From: UBA5336 sp038745855
GTDB lineage: Bacteria > Pseudomonadota > Alphaproteobacteria > Caulobacterales > Hyphomonadaceae
DNA length: 64,000 nucleotides
NCBI GenBank assembly: GCA_038745855.1
Contig: JBCDLC010000014.1
Coordinates: 1 to 64,000 of the forward strand
Reading direction: 5' to 3'
Shown here one piece after another: positions 8,397 to 17,186 of this stretch. Each line of letters starts with the position of its first letter. Within the stretch, counting starts at the first letter, position 1. Both the position numbers and the translations under genes were made by a program. A model generated the notes under the pieces. The model was given only the letters and a program-made list of their open reading frames with translations. It did no database searches and was not told the origin of the DNA.

Positions 8397-9499
8397 GCGT
8401 CGAGCACATCCGTCCAGCCGCTGGGGGCGTGGGGACCAATGAACAGCTGCTCGAAGCTGCCCATCCCGCGGTGTTGGTAACCGTCTTCGTCGGTCAGGAT
8501 CACGTCGGACAGGGCTTGGATGTGAAGGTTTTCAGGCATCTGCCAGTGGAGTTCTGCAGGTTTCAGCACTTCCCGGACCGTGGACAGCTGTTCGCCCTGG
8601 TAGGCGCCGTGGCGCAGGGTTTCGTGTCCGTAGCCGATGCCTTTCATCAGGAACGTCGCCTTGGGAACGATGTCGACGCCCAGACCACGGCCTTCGCTAT
8701 CGGTGAACGTCAGCGAGGCCCGCTCGGCGCGGCGGCTGCCTTGGACATAGGTGACGTCGGCGCGGCAGGCCGCCATCTCGCTATCCTCACCCTGGCCTGC
8801 ACCGTCGCGGACGATCTTTGCCCGCGTATTCCAGCTCTGTCCGGCGCCGTCATCGTTGACGTGGAAATAGACCGACCGGTCATCGAAATTCAGGGGGGTC
8901 CAGATCCAGTAGAATTGCGGCGGCTGGGCGGGTGTCAGCGGTTGGGGATCGGGGGCGCCGATGGGGCGGACACCCCAGCTCCTGTCCCGGGTCCCACGCC
9001 AGTTGCGGCCATCGATCTCGACCGTTTCCCCGTCGATGCGGAGGTGGCCTGACCAATTTCCATTCTGGGTCATCCGTGTACAGTCTATCAGCATGCGCGG
9101 GCCCTGCCGGTGGGTGAAGCGCGGCTCCTCCACCGGGAAAGCGCGGCCCTCGAACGTCACATCAAGGGCAAGGCCTTCGGTTTCCTCGAGCTTGAGCGCG
9201 ATACGGTTCAGGGGCTCGATGACGGAAATCGACAGCCCGCCAACCTTCGTGTTCATCCGTTCCATGCCGAGGGGGCGCGAGAGATGGACAGAGGTCTGCA
9301 CCCCGTCGCGGAGGACCGATACCGATCCGTCCATGATGTTGAGGTGGGGATAGACACCGAAGGCCGCGGCGAAGAAGACGGAGCCGTCGCTGTTGTAACC
9401 GTTGAAGAAATACCGGTCGTAGAAATTCCGGTCCGAGCCGGAATAGGCAACGGGTTCAGGTGTTTGATGGATTGGATATTCGTCCCCGGCGCTGAGCAT
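8393..9499 (-). CDS. Conserved protein, CrtC/AttH-like lipocalin-type fold (inferred)
   Basis: A 368-residue soluble protein rich in beta-strand and aromatic residues, with YDRYFFNGYNSDGSVFFAAA near the start and GTRDRSWGVRPIG and FYWIWTPLNFDDRSVYFHV in the middle. The RDRSWG sequence and two-domain layout are like the AttH/CrtC (hydroxyneurosporene synthase, tocopherol-cyclase-like) barrels and the related DUF7064/7065 proteins. I infer a hydrophobic ligand or substrate. GGAGGAAC lies 8 nt before the ATG at 9499. Direct coupling (ATGA) to the phosphotransferase downstream points to a shared pathway. Confidence 0.55.
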   Translation of the reverse strand: MLSAGDEYPIHQTPEPVAYSGSDRNFYDRYFFNGYNSDGSVFFAAAFGVYPHLNIMDGSVSVLRDGVQTSVHLSRPLGMERMNTKVGGLSISVIEPLNRIALKLEETEGLALDVTFEGRAFPVEEPRFTHRQGPRMLIDCTRMTQNGNWSGHLRIDGETVEIDGRNWRGTRDRSWGVRPIGAPDPQPLTPAQPPQFYWIWTPLNFDDRSVYFHVNDDGAGQSWNTRAKIVRDGAGQGEDSEMAACRADVTYVQGSRRAERASLTFTDSEGRGLGVDIVPKATFLMKGIGYGHETLRHGAYQGEQLSTVREVLKPAELHWQMPENLHIQALSDVILTDEDGYQHRGMGSFEQLFIGPHAPSGWTDVLDA

Positions 9500-9580
9500 T
9501 CGCGCGTTCCTCCCTCTGCGTTGGTCCTGCCCTCTCTTGGGGCGGCTACGGTGAGAGGTTTGCAGAGGGCGCGCGCCGGA

Positions 9581-10096
9581 TCAATGGCCTCTGGAGAAAA
9601 GGGTGGTCCCCATGGGCCTGTTCTGCGCCTGGCAGGGCTCAAAGATCCAACGGATTTGGCGGTCACCGTTTTCGAGGGACGCGGTGGCTGTGAGTTGGGA
9701 GCCACTGCGGACGTACTGGATCCGTTGCGGGGCGTCGTGGGCGCGGTTCAGGAACGTTGCCGACCGGTCGCCCTCTTCGGAAAGGGCGAAGGCGACAGGG
9801 GCCTGGCCGTTTGGTGCGGCAACGAGAGACCAACCGCCATCGGTCCGTCTCAAGTGAAGCTGTTCGAAAAAGACGACCTCGCCATCCCTCGTAAGCGTGT
9901 TGAAGCCGAAGAGCAGATCGTCGCTCGCGCGGGTCCAGATTTCCTTGGTGTCTTCCGATGCGGTGTGCCAGCAGCCCTCCAGCCATGCGAAAGGCTCGGC
10001 CACTGGGGCTTCGCTACGGGGCGCAGCGAGTGTGCATGCGGGTAAAAGCGTGAGGGCGGCGATAAGGGGCGATCGCAGGATCAGTCGCGCCTTCAG
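9581..10096 (-). CDS. DUF6265-like lipoprotein with apparent CTG start
   Basis: The body (FAWLEGCWHTASEDT..., from codon 32) is a small beta-rich domain with the WLEGCW start typical of DUF6265 proteins. A GTG at 10003 would give 140 residues. The frame stays open further upstream and encodes KARLILRSPLIAALTLLPAC (lipobox LPAC, Cys at position 21 if translation starts at the CTG at 10096). This is a textbook lipoprotein signal peptide, yet no ATG, GTG or TTG occurs between it and the upstream in-frame stop. I therefore place the start at CTG 10096 (171 residues). A sequencing difference is the alternative. It follows another lipoprotein gene by about 40 bp. Confidence 0.6.
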   Translation of the reverse strand: MKARLILRSPLIAALTLLPACTLAAPRSEAPVAEPFAWLEGCWHTASEDTKEIWTRASDDLLFGFNTLTRDGEVVFFEQLHLRRTDGGWSLVAAPNGQAPVAFALSEEGDRSATFLNRAHDAPQRIQYVRSGSQLTATASLENGDRQIRWIFEPCQAQNRPMGTTLFSRGH

Positions 10097-10137
10097 GTGC
10101 GGGAGACGTCTATCCGGGCCTGCACGACGGGCCGCGA

Positions 10138-10761
10138 TCAGGACGTCGCTTTGGCGGCGTCGCCGTCACGCCGGGATGTGTAGGTGGTGGTCAGCGCATC
10201 GGCGGTGGCGCTCGCCCTGTCGATGATTTCGGCGAAAGCCTCAATCGAGGTAACGGCTTCCATGTTGGCTTCGCTACGCTCGGAAACGATCTCCAATGCT
10301 TCGCGGAAGCCGCGATTGGACCGTTGGGCGCGGACGAGAGCCCTCTCAAAGGCCATGACATCTGAGCGGGCGAGTTCCACCCCTTCGCTGGCGATCAGCG
10401 CCTGGGCTTCGGCTTCCACGGCGATCAGCCCGCCACGGGCCGATGTTGCATCGGCGGCGATGCGGGCCAGGACATCTGAAGGTATTGCTGTCCCGGCATC
10501 GATCCGGTCGGCATAGGTTCCGACAGGCTCTGCGTTATCACTGCCGCCGTTCATGAGTATCGAGGCGAGGCCAAGAATTCCAGGCGTTGTCGAGACCCAA
10601 CCTTCCGCCTCAGCTTTTTCGCAGAAAAGATCGGAAGCCTGGCGCAGGGCCGATTGCTGGGCGCTTGCTTCTGCTGTGGCGGCTGTGTCAGAGGGGGTAA
10701 CCGAAACCGTCGCGCAACCTGCGAGAGAAAGACCGAGAGTCGCGACGACGACTGACCGCAT
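10138..10761 (-). CDS. Lipoprotein of unknown function
   Basis: 207 residues beginning MRSVVVATLGLSLAGCATVS, a lipoprotein signal peptide with lipobox LAGC, so the mature protein is probably anchored in the inner or outer membrane. The rest is alanine-rich and mostly helical, with one further cysteine (LFCEKA). I do not recognise a family. An ATG four codons upstream (10773) is in frame, but 10761 starts the signal peptide more naturally. It is divergent from the proline iminopeptidase gene and precedes the DUF6265-like lipoprotein. Confidence 0.65.
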   Translation of the reverse strand: MRSVVVATLGLSLAGCATVSVTPSDTAATAEASAQQSALRQASDLFCEKAEAEGWVSTTPGILGLASILMNGGSDNAEPVGTYADRIDAGTAIPSDVLARIAADATSARGGLIAVEAEAQALIASEGVELARSDVMAFERALVRAQRSNRGFREALEIVSERSEANMEAVTSIEAFAEIIDRASATADALTTTYTSRRDGDAAKATS

Positions 10762-10781
10762 AATGCACACCACTTTTTATG

Positions 10782-10812
10782 CCGACTCCGTGCACTGTGG
10801 CTATGGAGTCGG
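10782..10812. promoter_or_regulatory. Inverted repeat in divergent promoter region
   Basis: CCGACTCC (10782-10789) and GGAGTCGG (10805-10812) are perfect 8-bp arms around a 15-base spacer. The repeat lies between the lipoprotein gene (leftward) and pip (rightward), about 20 and 50 bp from their starts. It could be a regulator site serving either promoter. It lacks a T tract, so a terminator is less likely. Confidence 0.35.
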
Positions 10813-10862
10813 ACGCCGTCCAGCCTTTATTGGTTATTTAACAGCCGGTAAGTGAAAGAGTT

Positions 10863-11840
10863 ATGAACAAGACGACATCGCGGCGGACGCTCTATCCCAG
10901 ACACGAAGCCCGCCGGACTGGCCGGCTTCGGGTGACCGATCTCCATGAAATCTACTGGGAAGAGTCGGGCAATCCCAATGGGTTACCGGTTTTGGGACTG
11001 CACGGCGGGCCCGGTGGTGGATCCTCTCCCGAGATGCGCCGGTTTTTCGATCCTGAGCGGTACAGGATCGTGCTGTTCGACCAGCGGGGATGCGGCCGCT
11101 CCACGCCGCATTCGGAATTGCGGGAGAATACGACCTGGGATCTGGTTCAGGACGCCGAAACGATTCGGAACATGCTGAAGATCGATCGATGGATCGTATT
11201 CGGCGGATCGTGGGGGTCGACGCTGGCGCTATCGTACGCCGTGACCCATCCAGAACGGACGCTGGGTCTTCTGCTGCGGGGGATCTTCCTGATCACGGAG
11301 GCGGAGATCCGTTGGTTTTACCAAGAAGGGGCGAGCCGGCTGTTCCCCGATAGCTATGAGCGGTATGTGGCGCCGATCCCGGAAGAGGAGCGGGGCGACC
11401 TCTTGTCAGCGTTCCACCGGAGGCTGACCGGCGGGAACCGCGCAGAGCGGCTCACGGCGGCGCGCGCCTGGGCCCGGTGGGAGGGGGAAACCTTATCGTT
11501 GAAGGGGCCGGTTGTTCGTCCGCCGCGCTTCGATGAAGACGAGTTCGTCGATGCGTTCGCGCGGATCGAGTGCCACTACTTCAAGAACAAAGGCTTCTTC
11601 GAAGAGGATGGATGGCTGTTGAAGGCCGCGCGCGAACGGCTGGTGCGGACGCCGGGAACCATCGTGCATGGCCGCTATGACGTGATTACGCCGCTCTCAT
11701 CGGCCTGGGCCCTCAAGAAGGCCTGGCCTGGGGCAGATCTGCACATCATCCCAGATGCGGGGCATTCGAGCCTCGAGCCGGGCATTGTCGACCGGCTTGT
11801 GCGGAGCGCGGACAATTTTGCAGACCGGTTCGGGGCTTGA
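10863..11840 (+). CDS. pip: Proline iminopeptidase
   Basis: 325 residues, the standard length for the S33 proline iminopeptidase, which removes N-terminal proline from peptides in the cytoplasm. The alpha/beta-hydrolase motifs are all present: oxyanion loop LHGGPGGGSS, DQRGCGRSTPH, nucleophile elbow GGSWGS (S116), acid D273 in GRYDVITP and H301 in PDAGHSS. GAAAGAG precedes the ATG. It stands alone, divergent from the lipoproteins and convergent with the sodium symporter gene. It fits the peptide-degrading repertoire of the window (three S9 peptidases). Confidence 0.93.
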   Translation: MNKTTSRRTLYPRHEARRTGRLRVTDLHEIYWEESGNPNGLPVLGLHGGPGGGSSPEMRRFFDPERYRIVLFDQRGCGRSTPHSELRENTTWDLVQDAETIRNMLKIDRWIVFGGSWGSTLALSYAVTHPERTLGLLLRGIFLITEAEIRWFYQEGASRLFPDSYERYVAPIPEEERGDLLSAFHRRLTGGNRAERLTAARAWARWEGETLSLKGPVVRPPRFDEDEFVDAFARIECHYFKNKGFFEEDGWLLKAARERLVRTPGTIVHGRYDVITPLSSAWALKKAWPGADLHIIPDAGHSSLEPGIVDRLVRSADNFADRFGA

Positions 11841-11851
11841 CCGCCATCGCA

Positions 11852-13231
11852 TCAACCATTGGGGCCGAGTAGGCCCTCGAGGACGGGGGGCAGCGCCACG
11901 CCGTATTGGTCCTGCATCTTATCCATGACGCCGAAGACCAGGATGAAGATCAGGGCGGCGGGCACAAGGTATTGCAGCAGAGGGCGGACCCACGCTGCGG
12001 CACCGCCGAGTTCATCCCTGATCGAAGGCAGGCTGAGCACCCATCCGGCGAAAAGCGCCACCAGGATACCGCCGAGGGGGAGGCCTATGGATCCGGTCAC
12101 AAAGTCGATGTGGTCGATCCAGGCGCCAGCGTAGACGTAGCCAATCCCGCAGAGGAACAGGATGCCGCCGAGCAGCATGGCGCCATGGGCGCGGCTGATC
12201 CACGGTTGGTCCTCGAGCCATGACACGCCCACTTCGAACAGGGAGATGGACGAGGTGAAGGCCGCAAAGAGTGCCAAGGTAAAGAACAGGCCGCCGACGA
12301 TGGCGCCGAGGGCGCCCATCTGTCCGAAAGCCACGGGCATCGTGATGAAAAACAGCCCGCCCCCTGCGCCGGGCTCGAGGCCAAACCCGAAGACAATGGG
12401 GAAGATCGCAAAACCTGCGATAAGGGCCACCATCGTGTCTGCGCTGGCAACCAGCATGGATGAGGCGGGAATGTCGGTGTCGCGCTTGAGATAGGCGCCA
12501 TAGGTGATCATCAGGCAGGAGCCGACGCCGATCGAGAAGAAGGCTTGCCCCACTGCGGAGAGGAAGGTTCCGAAGCCGACCTTGGAGAAATCGGGGCTGA
12601 GGAGGAAACTCGCTGCTGCGCCAGCATCGCCCACGATCAGCGCGAAGATCACCATGCCAAGAAGCATCAGGAAGAAGACAGGCATGAGGATGGAGGCGGC
12701 CCGCTCGATACCGCTTTTCACCCCGCGGGCGACGATGAAGACGTTCAGCGCCAGGAAGGCTGCGACGAAGGCGATGATGACACCCTTGTTGTCTATGGTT
12801 TCAGCGAAATTGTTGCCCGATGCCTCGGCGTCGAACCCTTGGAAGTCGCCGGTAAAGGCCTGGGGTATGAAATTGAATACCCAGGCAGCAATCACGATGT
12901 AAAACGAGAAGATCCCCAGCGATGTCAGCGCACCGATCCATCCCATGGCGGTCCACATCGTGGATTTGCCTTCGGTCTCGGCAATGTGGCGGATACCGGA
13001 GATCGCGGAGCGCTGGCCCTTCCGGCCGATGGCGTACTCTGCCATGAGCACGGGCAGACCGAGCAGGAGGACGCAGGCCAGGTAGATGATCACGAAAGCG
13101 CTGCCGCCGTTCTCGCCAGCGGTGAAGGGGAAGCGCCAGAGGTTGCCGAGACCGACCGATGATCCAACGGCAGCCATCAGGAACCCGAACCGTGATCCCC
13201 AGTGCTCGGCCTTTCCGCTGATCGCCGCCAT
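11852..13231 (-). CDS. Sodium-dependent transporter, NSS/SNF family
   Basis: 459 residues with about 11-12 transmembrane helices. The N-terminus WGSRFGFLMAAVGSSVGLGNLWRFP is the LeuT-type unwound TM1 carrying Na+ and substrate sites; TM6 and TM8 regions (GQAFFSIGVGSCLMITYGAY; FAAFTSSISLFEV) are also conserved. Family members co-transport amino acids or related compounds with sodium across the inner membrane. Substrate specificity cannot be read. It is convergent with pip (11-bp gap) and separated from rodA by about 140 bp. Confidence 0.9.
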   Translation of the reverse strand: MAAISGKAEHWGSRFGFLMAAVGSSVGLGNLWRFPFTAGENGGSAFVIIYLACVLLLGLPVLMAEYAIGRKGQRSAISGIRHIAETEGKSTMWTAMGWIGALTSLGIFSFYIVIAAWVFNFIPQAFTGDFQGFDAEASGNNFAETIDNKGVIIAFVAAFLALNVFIVARGVKSGIERAASILMPVFFLMLLGMVIFALIVGDAGAAASFLLSPDFSKVGFGTFLSAVGQAFFSIGVGSCLMITYGAYLKRDTDIPASSMLVASADTMVALIAGFAIFPIVFGFGLEPGAGGGLFFITMPVAFGQMGALGAIVGGLFFTLALFAAFTSSISLFEVGVSWLEDQPWISRAHGAMLLGGILFLCGIGYVYAGAWIDHIDFVTGSIGLPLGGILVALFAGWVLSLPSIRDELGGAAAWVRPLLQYLVPAALIFILVFGVMDKMQDQYGVALPPVLEGLLGPNG

Positions 13232-13373
13232 CGCCTTACTCCCGACTGTCCTTTGTCCGGCCCGTATTCGGCCGATATCCGACCCGAACCCTGTTTAGCC
13301 CGGACGTTAAACGGATTTCCATGAAAAGCGAGCCATGCACTGTGCGAGCCAGTTTGGCGGCTGAAGGCGTTGC

Positions 13374-14582
13374 CTAGAGGATGCCGCCCTCGGGCATTCG
13401 GGCGTCCTTGTGCAAATCCGCAGAGAGGACCAACCCGAAGCCCACCATGATCGTGAGCATCGCGGTTCCGCCATAGGACACCAGTGGCATCGGCACACCG
13501 ACCACGGGCAGCAGCCCAATGACCATGCCAACGTTGAAGACTATGTAGAAGCCAAGCGTTGCCGCCACGCCAGCGGTGGCATAACGGCCAAAGCGTTCCG
13601 TACATCGTCCGGCGATCATGAGACACCAGACAAGGATCGCGCCCCAGATCATCATGAGACTGGCAGCGCCGATGAAGCCCAATTCCTCGGCGATGACCGT
13701 AAGAATGAAATCCGTGCTCTGCTCGGGAATGTATTCGAGCTTGGTCTGGGTGCCCTGGAGATACCCCTTGCCTGTGAGGCCACCGGACCCGATGGCGATG
13801 CGGGCCTGCTCGATCTGATAGCCTTCACCGAGAGCCTGGGATTCATCGCCGCCCGAGAGCTGGGTGATGAATGTATCGACCCGTTCGCGCTGGTAGTCGG
13901 CAAGGACGAACGAGTAGATGAGCGGGACGCTGACGATGCCAAGTAGGGCGAACGCGCCGATGATTTCCTTTCGAAGGCCGGACAGGAAGACGATCACGCC
14001 GCCCGACGCGATCAACGCCAGGGTCGTGCCGAAATCGGGCTGCATGAAGATGAGCGCCGCAGGAGCGGCAATGATGAGGGCGGCGATGAAATGGTGGCGA
14101 ATGGCATCGGCAGGCACTGTGCCGAGCGCTGTGTGGTAGTATCGGGCAAGCGCCAGCGTCAGGGCCACTTTCATGGGTTCGGACGGTTGCAGCGATATCG
14201 GGCCGATCTCCAGCCAGCGCTGGGCGCCGCCCCTCACCGATCCGGCGATCTCGACGGCGAAGAGAAGAACGAGGGCTGCGATATAAGCCACATAGGACAG
14301 GCGAAACCAGATCGGCAGCGGCACGAGGGCCAGCACTAGCATACCCACAAGGCCCGCACCAAAGCGCGTCAGATGTCTCAGCCACAGGTCGGCGTCCGCC
14401 CCGGTGCCGGCCTGCGTCGTGGAATAGAGCATGGCCGTACCGATGAGGGCAGTCACGGTCAGCAGGGCGACCAGTCCCCAGGACAGCCCACCCAAACGCG
14501 CGCTCCCCATGAAACTCATGGAGGCCGGATCCCTGGCATAGACCCGCCCGCCCTGACGCTCGGAGTCGTGAATATACGTCAT
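13374..14582 (-). CDS. rodA: Rod-shape SEDS peptidoglycan polymerase
   Basis: 402 residues, ten predicted transmembrane helices. SEDS-family sequences are evident: QPSEPMKVALTLALARYYH, FMQPDFGTTLALIASG, the catalytic-loop region YQIEQARIAIGSGGLTGKG, and the C-terminal PLVSYGGTAMLTIMVGFGL. RodA polymerises lipid II into glycan strands for lateral wall growth together with PBP2. Its ATG overlaps the mrdA stop (ATGA), so synthesis is coupled to its partner. It is the last gene of the five-gene mre operon. Confidence 0.95.
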   Translation of the reverse strand: MTYIHDSERQGGRVYARDPASMSFMGSARLGGLSWGLVALLTVTALIGTAMLYSTTQAGTGADADLWLRHLTRFGAGLVGMLVLALVPLPIWFRLSYVAYIAALVLLFAVEIAGSVRGGAQRWLEIGPISLQPSEPMKVALTLALARYYHTALGTVPADAIRHHFIAALIIAAPAALIFMQPDFGTTLALIASGGVIVFLSGLRKEIIGAFALLGIVSVPLIYSFVLADYQRERVDTFITQLSGGDESQALGEGYQIEQARIAIGSGGLTGKGYLQGTQTKLEYIPEQSTDFILTVIAEELGFIGAASLMMIWGAILVWCLMIAGRCTERFGRYATAGVAATLGFYIVFNVGMVIGLLPVVGVPMPLVSYGGTAMLTIMVGFGLVLSADLHKDARMPEGGIL

Positions 14583-16636
14583 CCCCGGTCCCCGTTAGCG
14601 GCGCCGAGCGAAGGCCGCCCCGCGAGCCTCTGCCACGCAGGATCCCGGCGGCTGTCGAGCCTCAGCGCTTCAGCCATGACGTCCCGAGCGACCGGCCCCG
14701 CCGCCCGTGAGCCCGATCCGCCGTGCTCGATAATTACGGAGATGGCGAGCTTCGGATCATCATGGGGCGCATAGCCGACGAAGAGGGCATGGTCACGCAA
14801 GCGGCGCTCCAGGTCCTCGTTCTTGATCACACCGCGCCGGCGTTCGGCCTGGGAGATGTAGCGCACCTGGGCCGTGCCGGTCTTGCCAGCCATGCGAACG
14901 CCGCCGAGCCCGAGGTCGCCAGACCGAAGAGCCGTACCGCCCGCCTCGGAGGTAACGCCGAACATACCGTCTCGCATGAGGGAGATGATTTCCTCATCAA
15001 GCGCGCCCTGGCCGTTCGTATCGATCGAGAAACCTGGACCGATGCCGAGCATTTGCGGTGCCAGGGGGCGACCGTTCCTGGCAAGTTGGGCCGTCATAAG
15101 GGCCAATTGTAGGGGTGTGGTATTCAGGAAGCCCTGGCCGATCCCGTAGTTGAGGGTTTCGCCCTGCTGCCAGGGTTCGCCGCGATTGGCCTCTTTCCAA
15201 GCCGGGTCCGGGACCACACCCCTTGCGCCACCGGTCAGGCCGAGATGGCCCCAACTGCGCCCAAAGCCGAAGCGGCGCGCCACGTCAGCGATCTTGTCGA
15301 CCCCTGTTCGGCGGGCAATCTCATAGAAATACACATCGCAGGACTTCTTGATGCCGTCATGCATGTTGACGGCGCCGTGCCCCTCGGGCTTCCAGCAACT
15401 CCAGGTCCGGCTGCCCAGCCTGTAGCGGCCATTGCACCAGATCCGCTCGCGGGGAGAGATCACGCCCGCTTCCATGGCGGCGGCCGCGACGACCATCTTG
15501 AATGTGGACCCCGGCGGGTAAACGCCGTCAAAGGCCTTGTGGTAGAGGGGCGCGTCGGGATTGTTGCGCAAGACGTCATAATTGGCGTGGCTGATTCCGT
15601 TTACGAAATCATTGGGGTCGAAGGCCGGCGTCGAAACCAGCGAGAGGATGTCACCGTTCTCGATGTCCATCACGACGCATGCGCCCGTCTCGTCGCCAAA
15701 GCGATTGATGGCCGCGCGTTGCAGCTCGCTATCGATGGTGAGGGCCACATCGCGGCCCGCCACGGGCGGCCGGTCCGCGTCTGGAACCCGTTCGATGATC
15801 CGCCCAGCCGCATTTGTGACGACGGCCCGGGATCCGCGCGTACCCGTGAGCCAGCTATTACACGTCGCTTCGACCCCAGACCGCCCCGTACGCATGTCGG
15901 GATGTTTGTAGAGCCGGTTCACCTCGCTGGCGACGTCCGACCATTTCGTAGCCAGGAGGTTGCGTCTGATATCTGTCTTGTCGCCAATGATCGCGCGGCC
16001 GATCGCGGTGTGGTGGTCCCACTCGCCATATTCGATCTCGGACAGCAGGCGCCGCTCGGCAGCAGTCAGGTCGAGCCGCTCGAGGGTCAGCGCGTTGATG
16101 TCTTTCTGGCTCGCGCGCGCGACATAGCCAAGGACGTGCGCGAAATCCCGGCCCCGCGTATAGGAACGCGTATCGCCGATCTCGACCACAATCCCCGGCA
16201 ATTGTGCAGCGTGCACGCTGAGACGTGCGAATTCCTCATAGGTCAGCTCGCGGGCAACCTCGGTCTGCAGGAAGGCCGGTTGCGCACGGGACCGGCGAAT
16301 GATCGCGGCCTGGCGCTCAGGACTGAGGTCGACGGTCTTGGCGATCTCGGCGAGCACAGCCTCCATATCGCCCGCCTGCTCGCGGATAATCGCGACGCGG
16401 CCAGCTTGACGATGGTCGGCTAGGGGAAAGCCGAAGCGGTCGAGGATCCGGCCGCGCGTGGGCGGGGCAAGATCGAACCGAACTTCATTATCGGCCGCTT
16501 TCTCCCGCAACGCTTCGCCGTCGATAAGCTGGAGCTGGGCCAAGCGACCGAGCAGACCCGTCCAGACCAGCGCACCAGCGCCGAAAAGGACGTTCCGACG
16601 GGACTGGAAGATATCGAGGGGTCGACGGTCCGCCAT
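14579..16636 (-). CDS. mrdA: Penicillin-binding protein 2 (peptidoglycan DD-transpeptidase)
   Basis: 685 residues. A short N-terminus and one transmembrane helix (about 17-37) precede the pedestal/dimerisation domain and a transpeptidase domain. Active-site motifs are PPGSTFK (nucleophile about S377), the SxN equivalent KKSCDVYFYE and AGKTGTAQV (K585-G587). It cross-links peptidoglycan in the elongasome with RodA. The open frame extends another 40 codons into mreD, but ATG 16636 is one base after the mreD stop and starts a normal PBP2 N-terminus. The SxN motif reads SCD rather than SSN, also seen in other class B PBPs. Confidence 0.95.
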   Translation of the reverse strand: MADRRPLDIFQSRRNVLFGAGALVWTGLLGRLAQLQLIDGEALREKAADNEVRFDLAPPTRGRILDRFGFPLADHRQAGRVAIIREQAGDMEAVLAEIAKTVDLSPERQAAIIRRSRAQPAFLQTEVARELTYEEFARLSVHAAQLPGIVVEIGDTRSYTRGRDFAHVLGYVARASQKDINALTLERLDLTAAERRLLSEIEYGEWDHHTAIGRAIIGDKTDIRRNLLATKWSDVASEVNRLYKHPDMRTGRSGVEATCNSWLTGTRGSRAVVTNAAGRIIERVPDADRPPVAGRDVALTIDSELQRAAINRFGDETGACVVMDIENGDILSLVSTPAFDPNDFVNGISHANYDVLRNNPDAPLYHKAFDGVYPPGSTFKMVVAAAAMEAGVISPRERIWCNGRYRLGSRTWSCWKPEGHGAVNMHDGIKKSCDVYFYEIARRTGVDKIADVARRFGFGRSWGHLGLTGGARGVVPDPAWKEANRGEPWQQGETLNYGIGQGFLNTTPLQLALMTAQLARNGRPLAPQMLGIGPGFSIDTNGQGALDEEIISLMRDGMFGVTSEAGGTALRSGDLGLGGVRMAGKTGTAQVRYISQAERRRGVIKNEDLERRLRDHALFVGYAPHDDPKLAISVIIEHGGSGSRAAGPVARDVMAEALRLDSRRDPAWQRLAGRPSLGAANGDRG

Positions 16637-16637
16637 G

Positions 16638-17186
16638 TCAGCTCCCCGTGGCCGCTGTTTTCGCGCTCTCCAGGTCGAACAGACCCTCGAACAGGAGATA
16701 GAGCAGGGAGCAAAGGATCCAGACCAGAAGCAACGGGAGCACTTCAGCCGGGCCAACGGCGAGCATCGACGCGAAGACCCAGAGCACGATCACGCCCGCT
16801 GCGATGCCGATATGCGGCAACAGGGTTCCAGTGAGGGGATCCATCTCGCCGCCAATCACGACACCGGAAAACGCCAGCATCGCATAGGTCGTGAGGAACA
16901 CGATGGGAAACACGCCGAAGGGCGCAAGTGTCACCGCGTCAAAGGCAAAGCCGAGCAGGACGAGCGTGGCCATGGGCCGGATCGACAGTCCCAGGCGGGC
17001 CCAGCCCGCTGCCGCCACAAGACCTGTAAGCGGCCAAGGCATCGCGCTGCCAAAGACGTCGCCCGCGCGTTCCCACAAGAGCGTGAAGGCAAGGATAAAG
17101 AGCAAGCCGACGGCTAGTCGGCCGGTGAGGCCCGTTCCGCGCCAGGCGTCCGCCAGGGGGCGGGGGATGAAGGCCGATCCCATCAT
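16638..17186 (-). CDS. mreD: Rod shape-determining membrane protein MreD
   Basis: 182 residues with five or six hydrophobic helices and few charged residues, as is typical for the weakly conserved MreD family. Identification rests mainly on position: the ATG overlaps the mreC stop (ATGA) and the stop is one base before mrdA. MreD is an inner-membrane partner of MreC in the elongasome. Nothing unusual is visible. Confidence 0.85.
   Translation of the reverse strand: MMGSAFIPRPLADAWRGTGLTGRLAVGLLFILAFTLLWERAGDVFGSAMPWPLTGLVAAAGWARLGLSIRPMATLVLLGFAFDAVTLAPFGVFPIVFLTTYAMLAFSGVVIGGEMDPLTGTLLPHIGIAAGVIVLWVFASMLAVGPAEVLPLLLVWILCSLLYLLFEGLFDLESAKTAATGS

Noticed and set aside
15245..16423. 392-codon plus-strand frame opposite mrdA
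   Set aside because: It is antisense to a strongly conserved PBP2 gene with all catalytic motifs; it is a G+C-driven shadow frame without recognisable domains.
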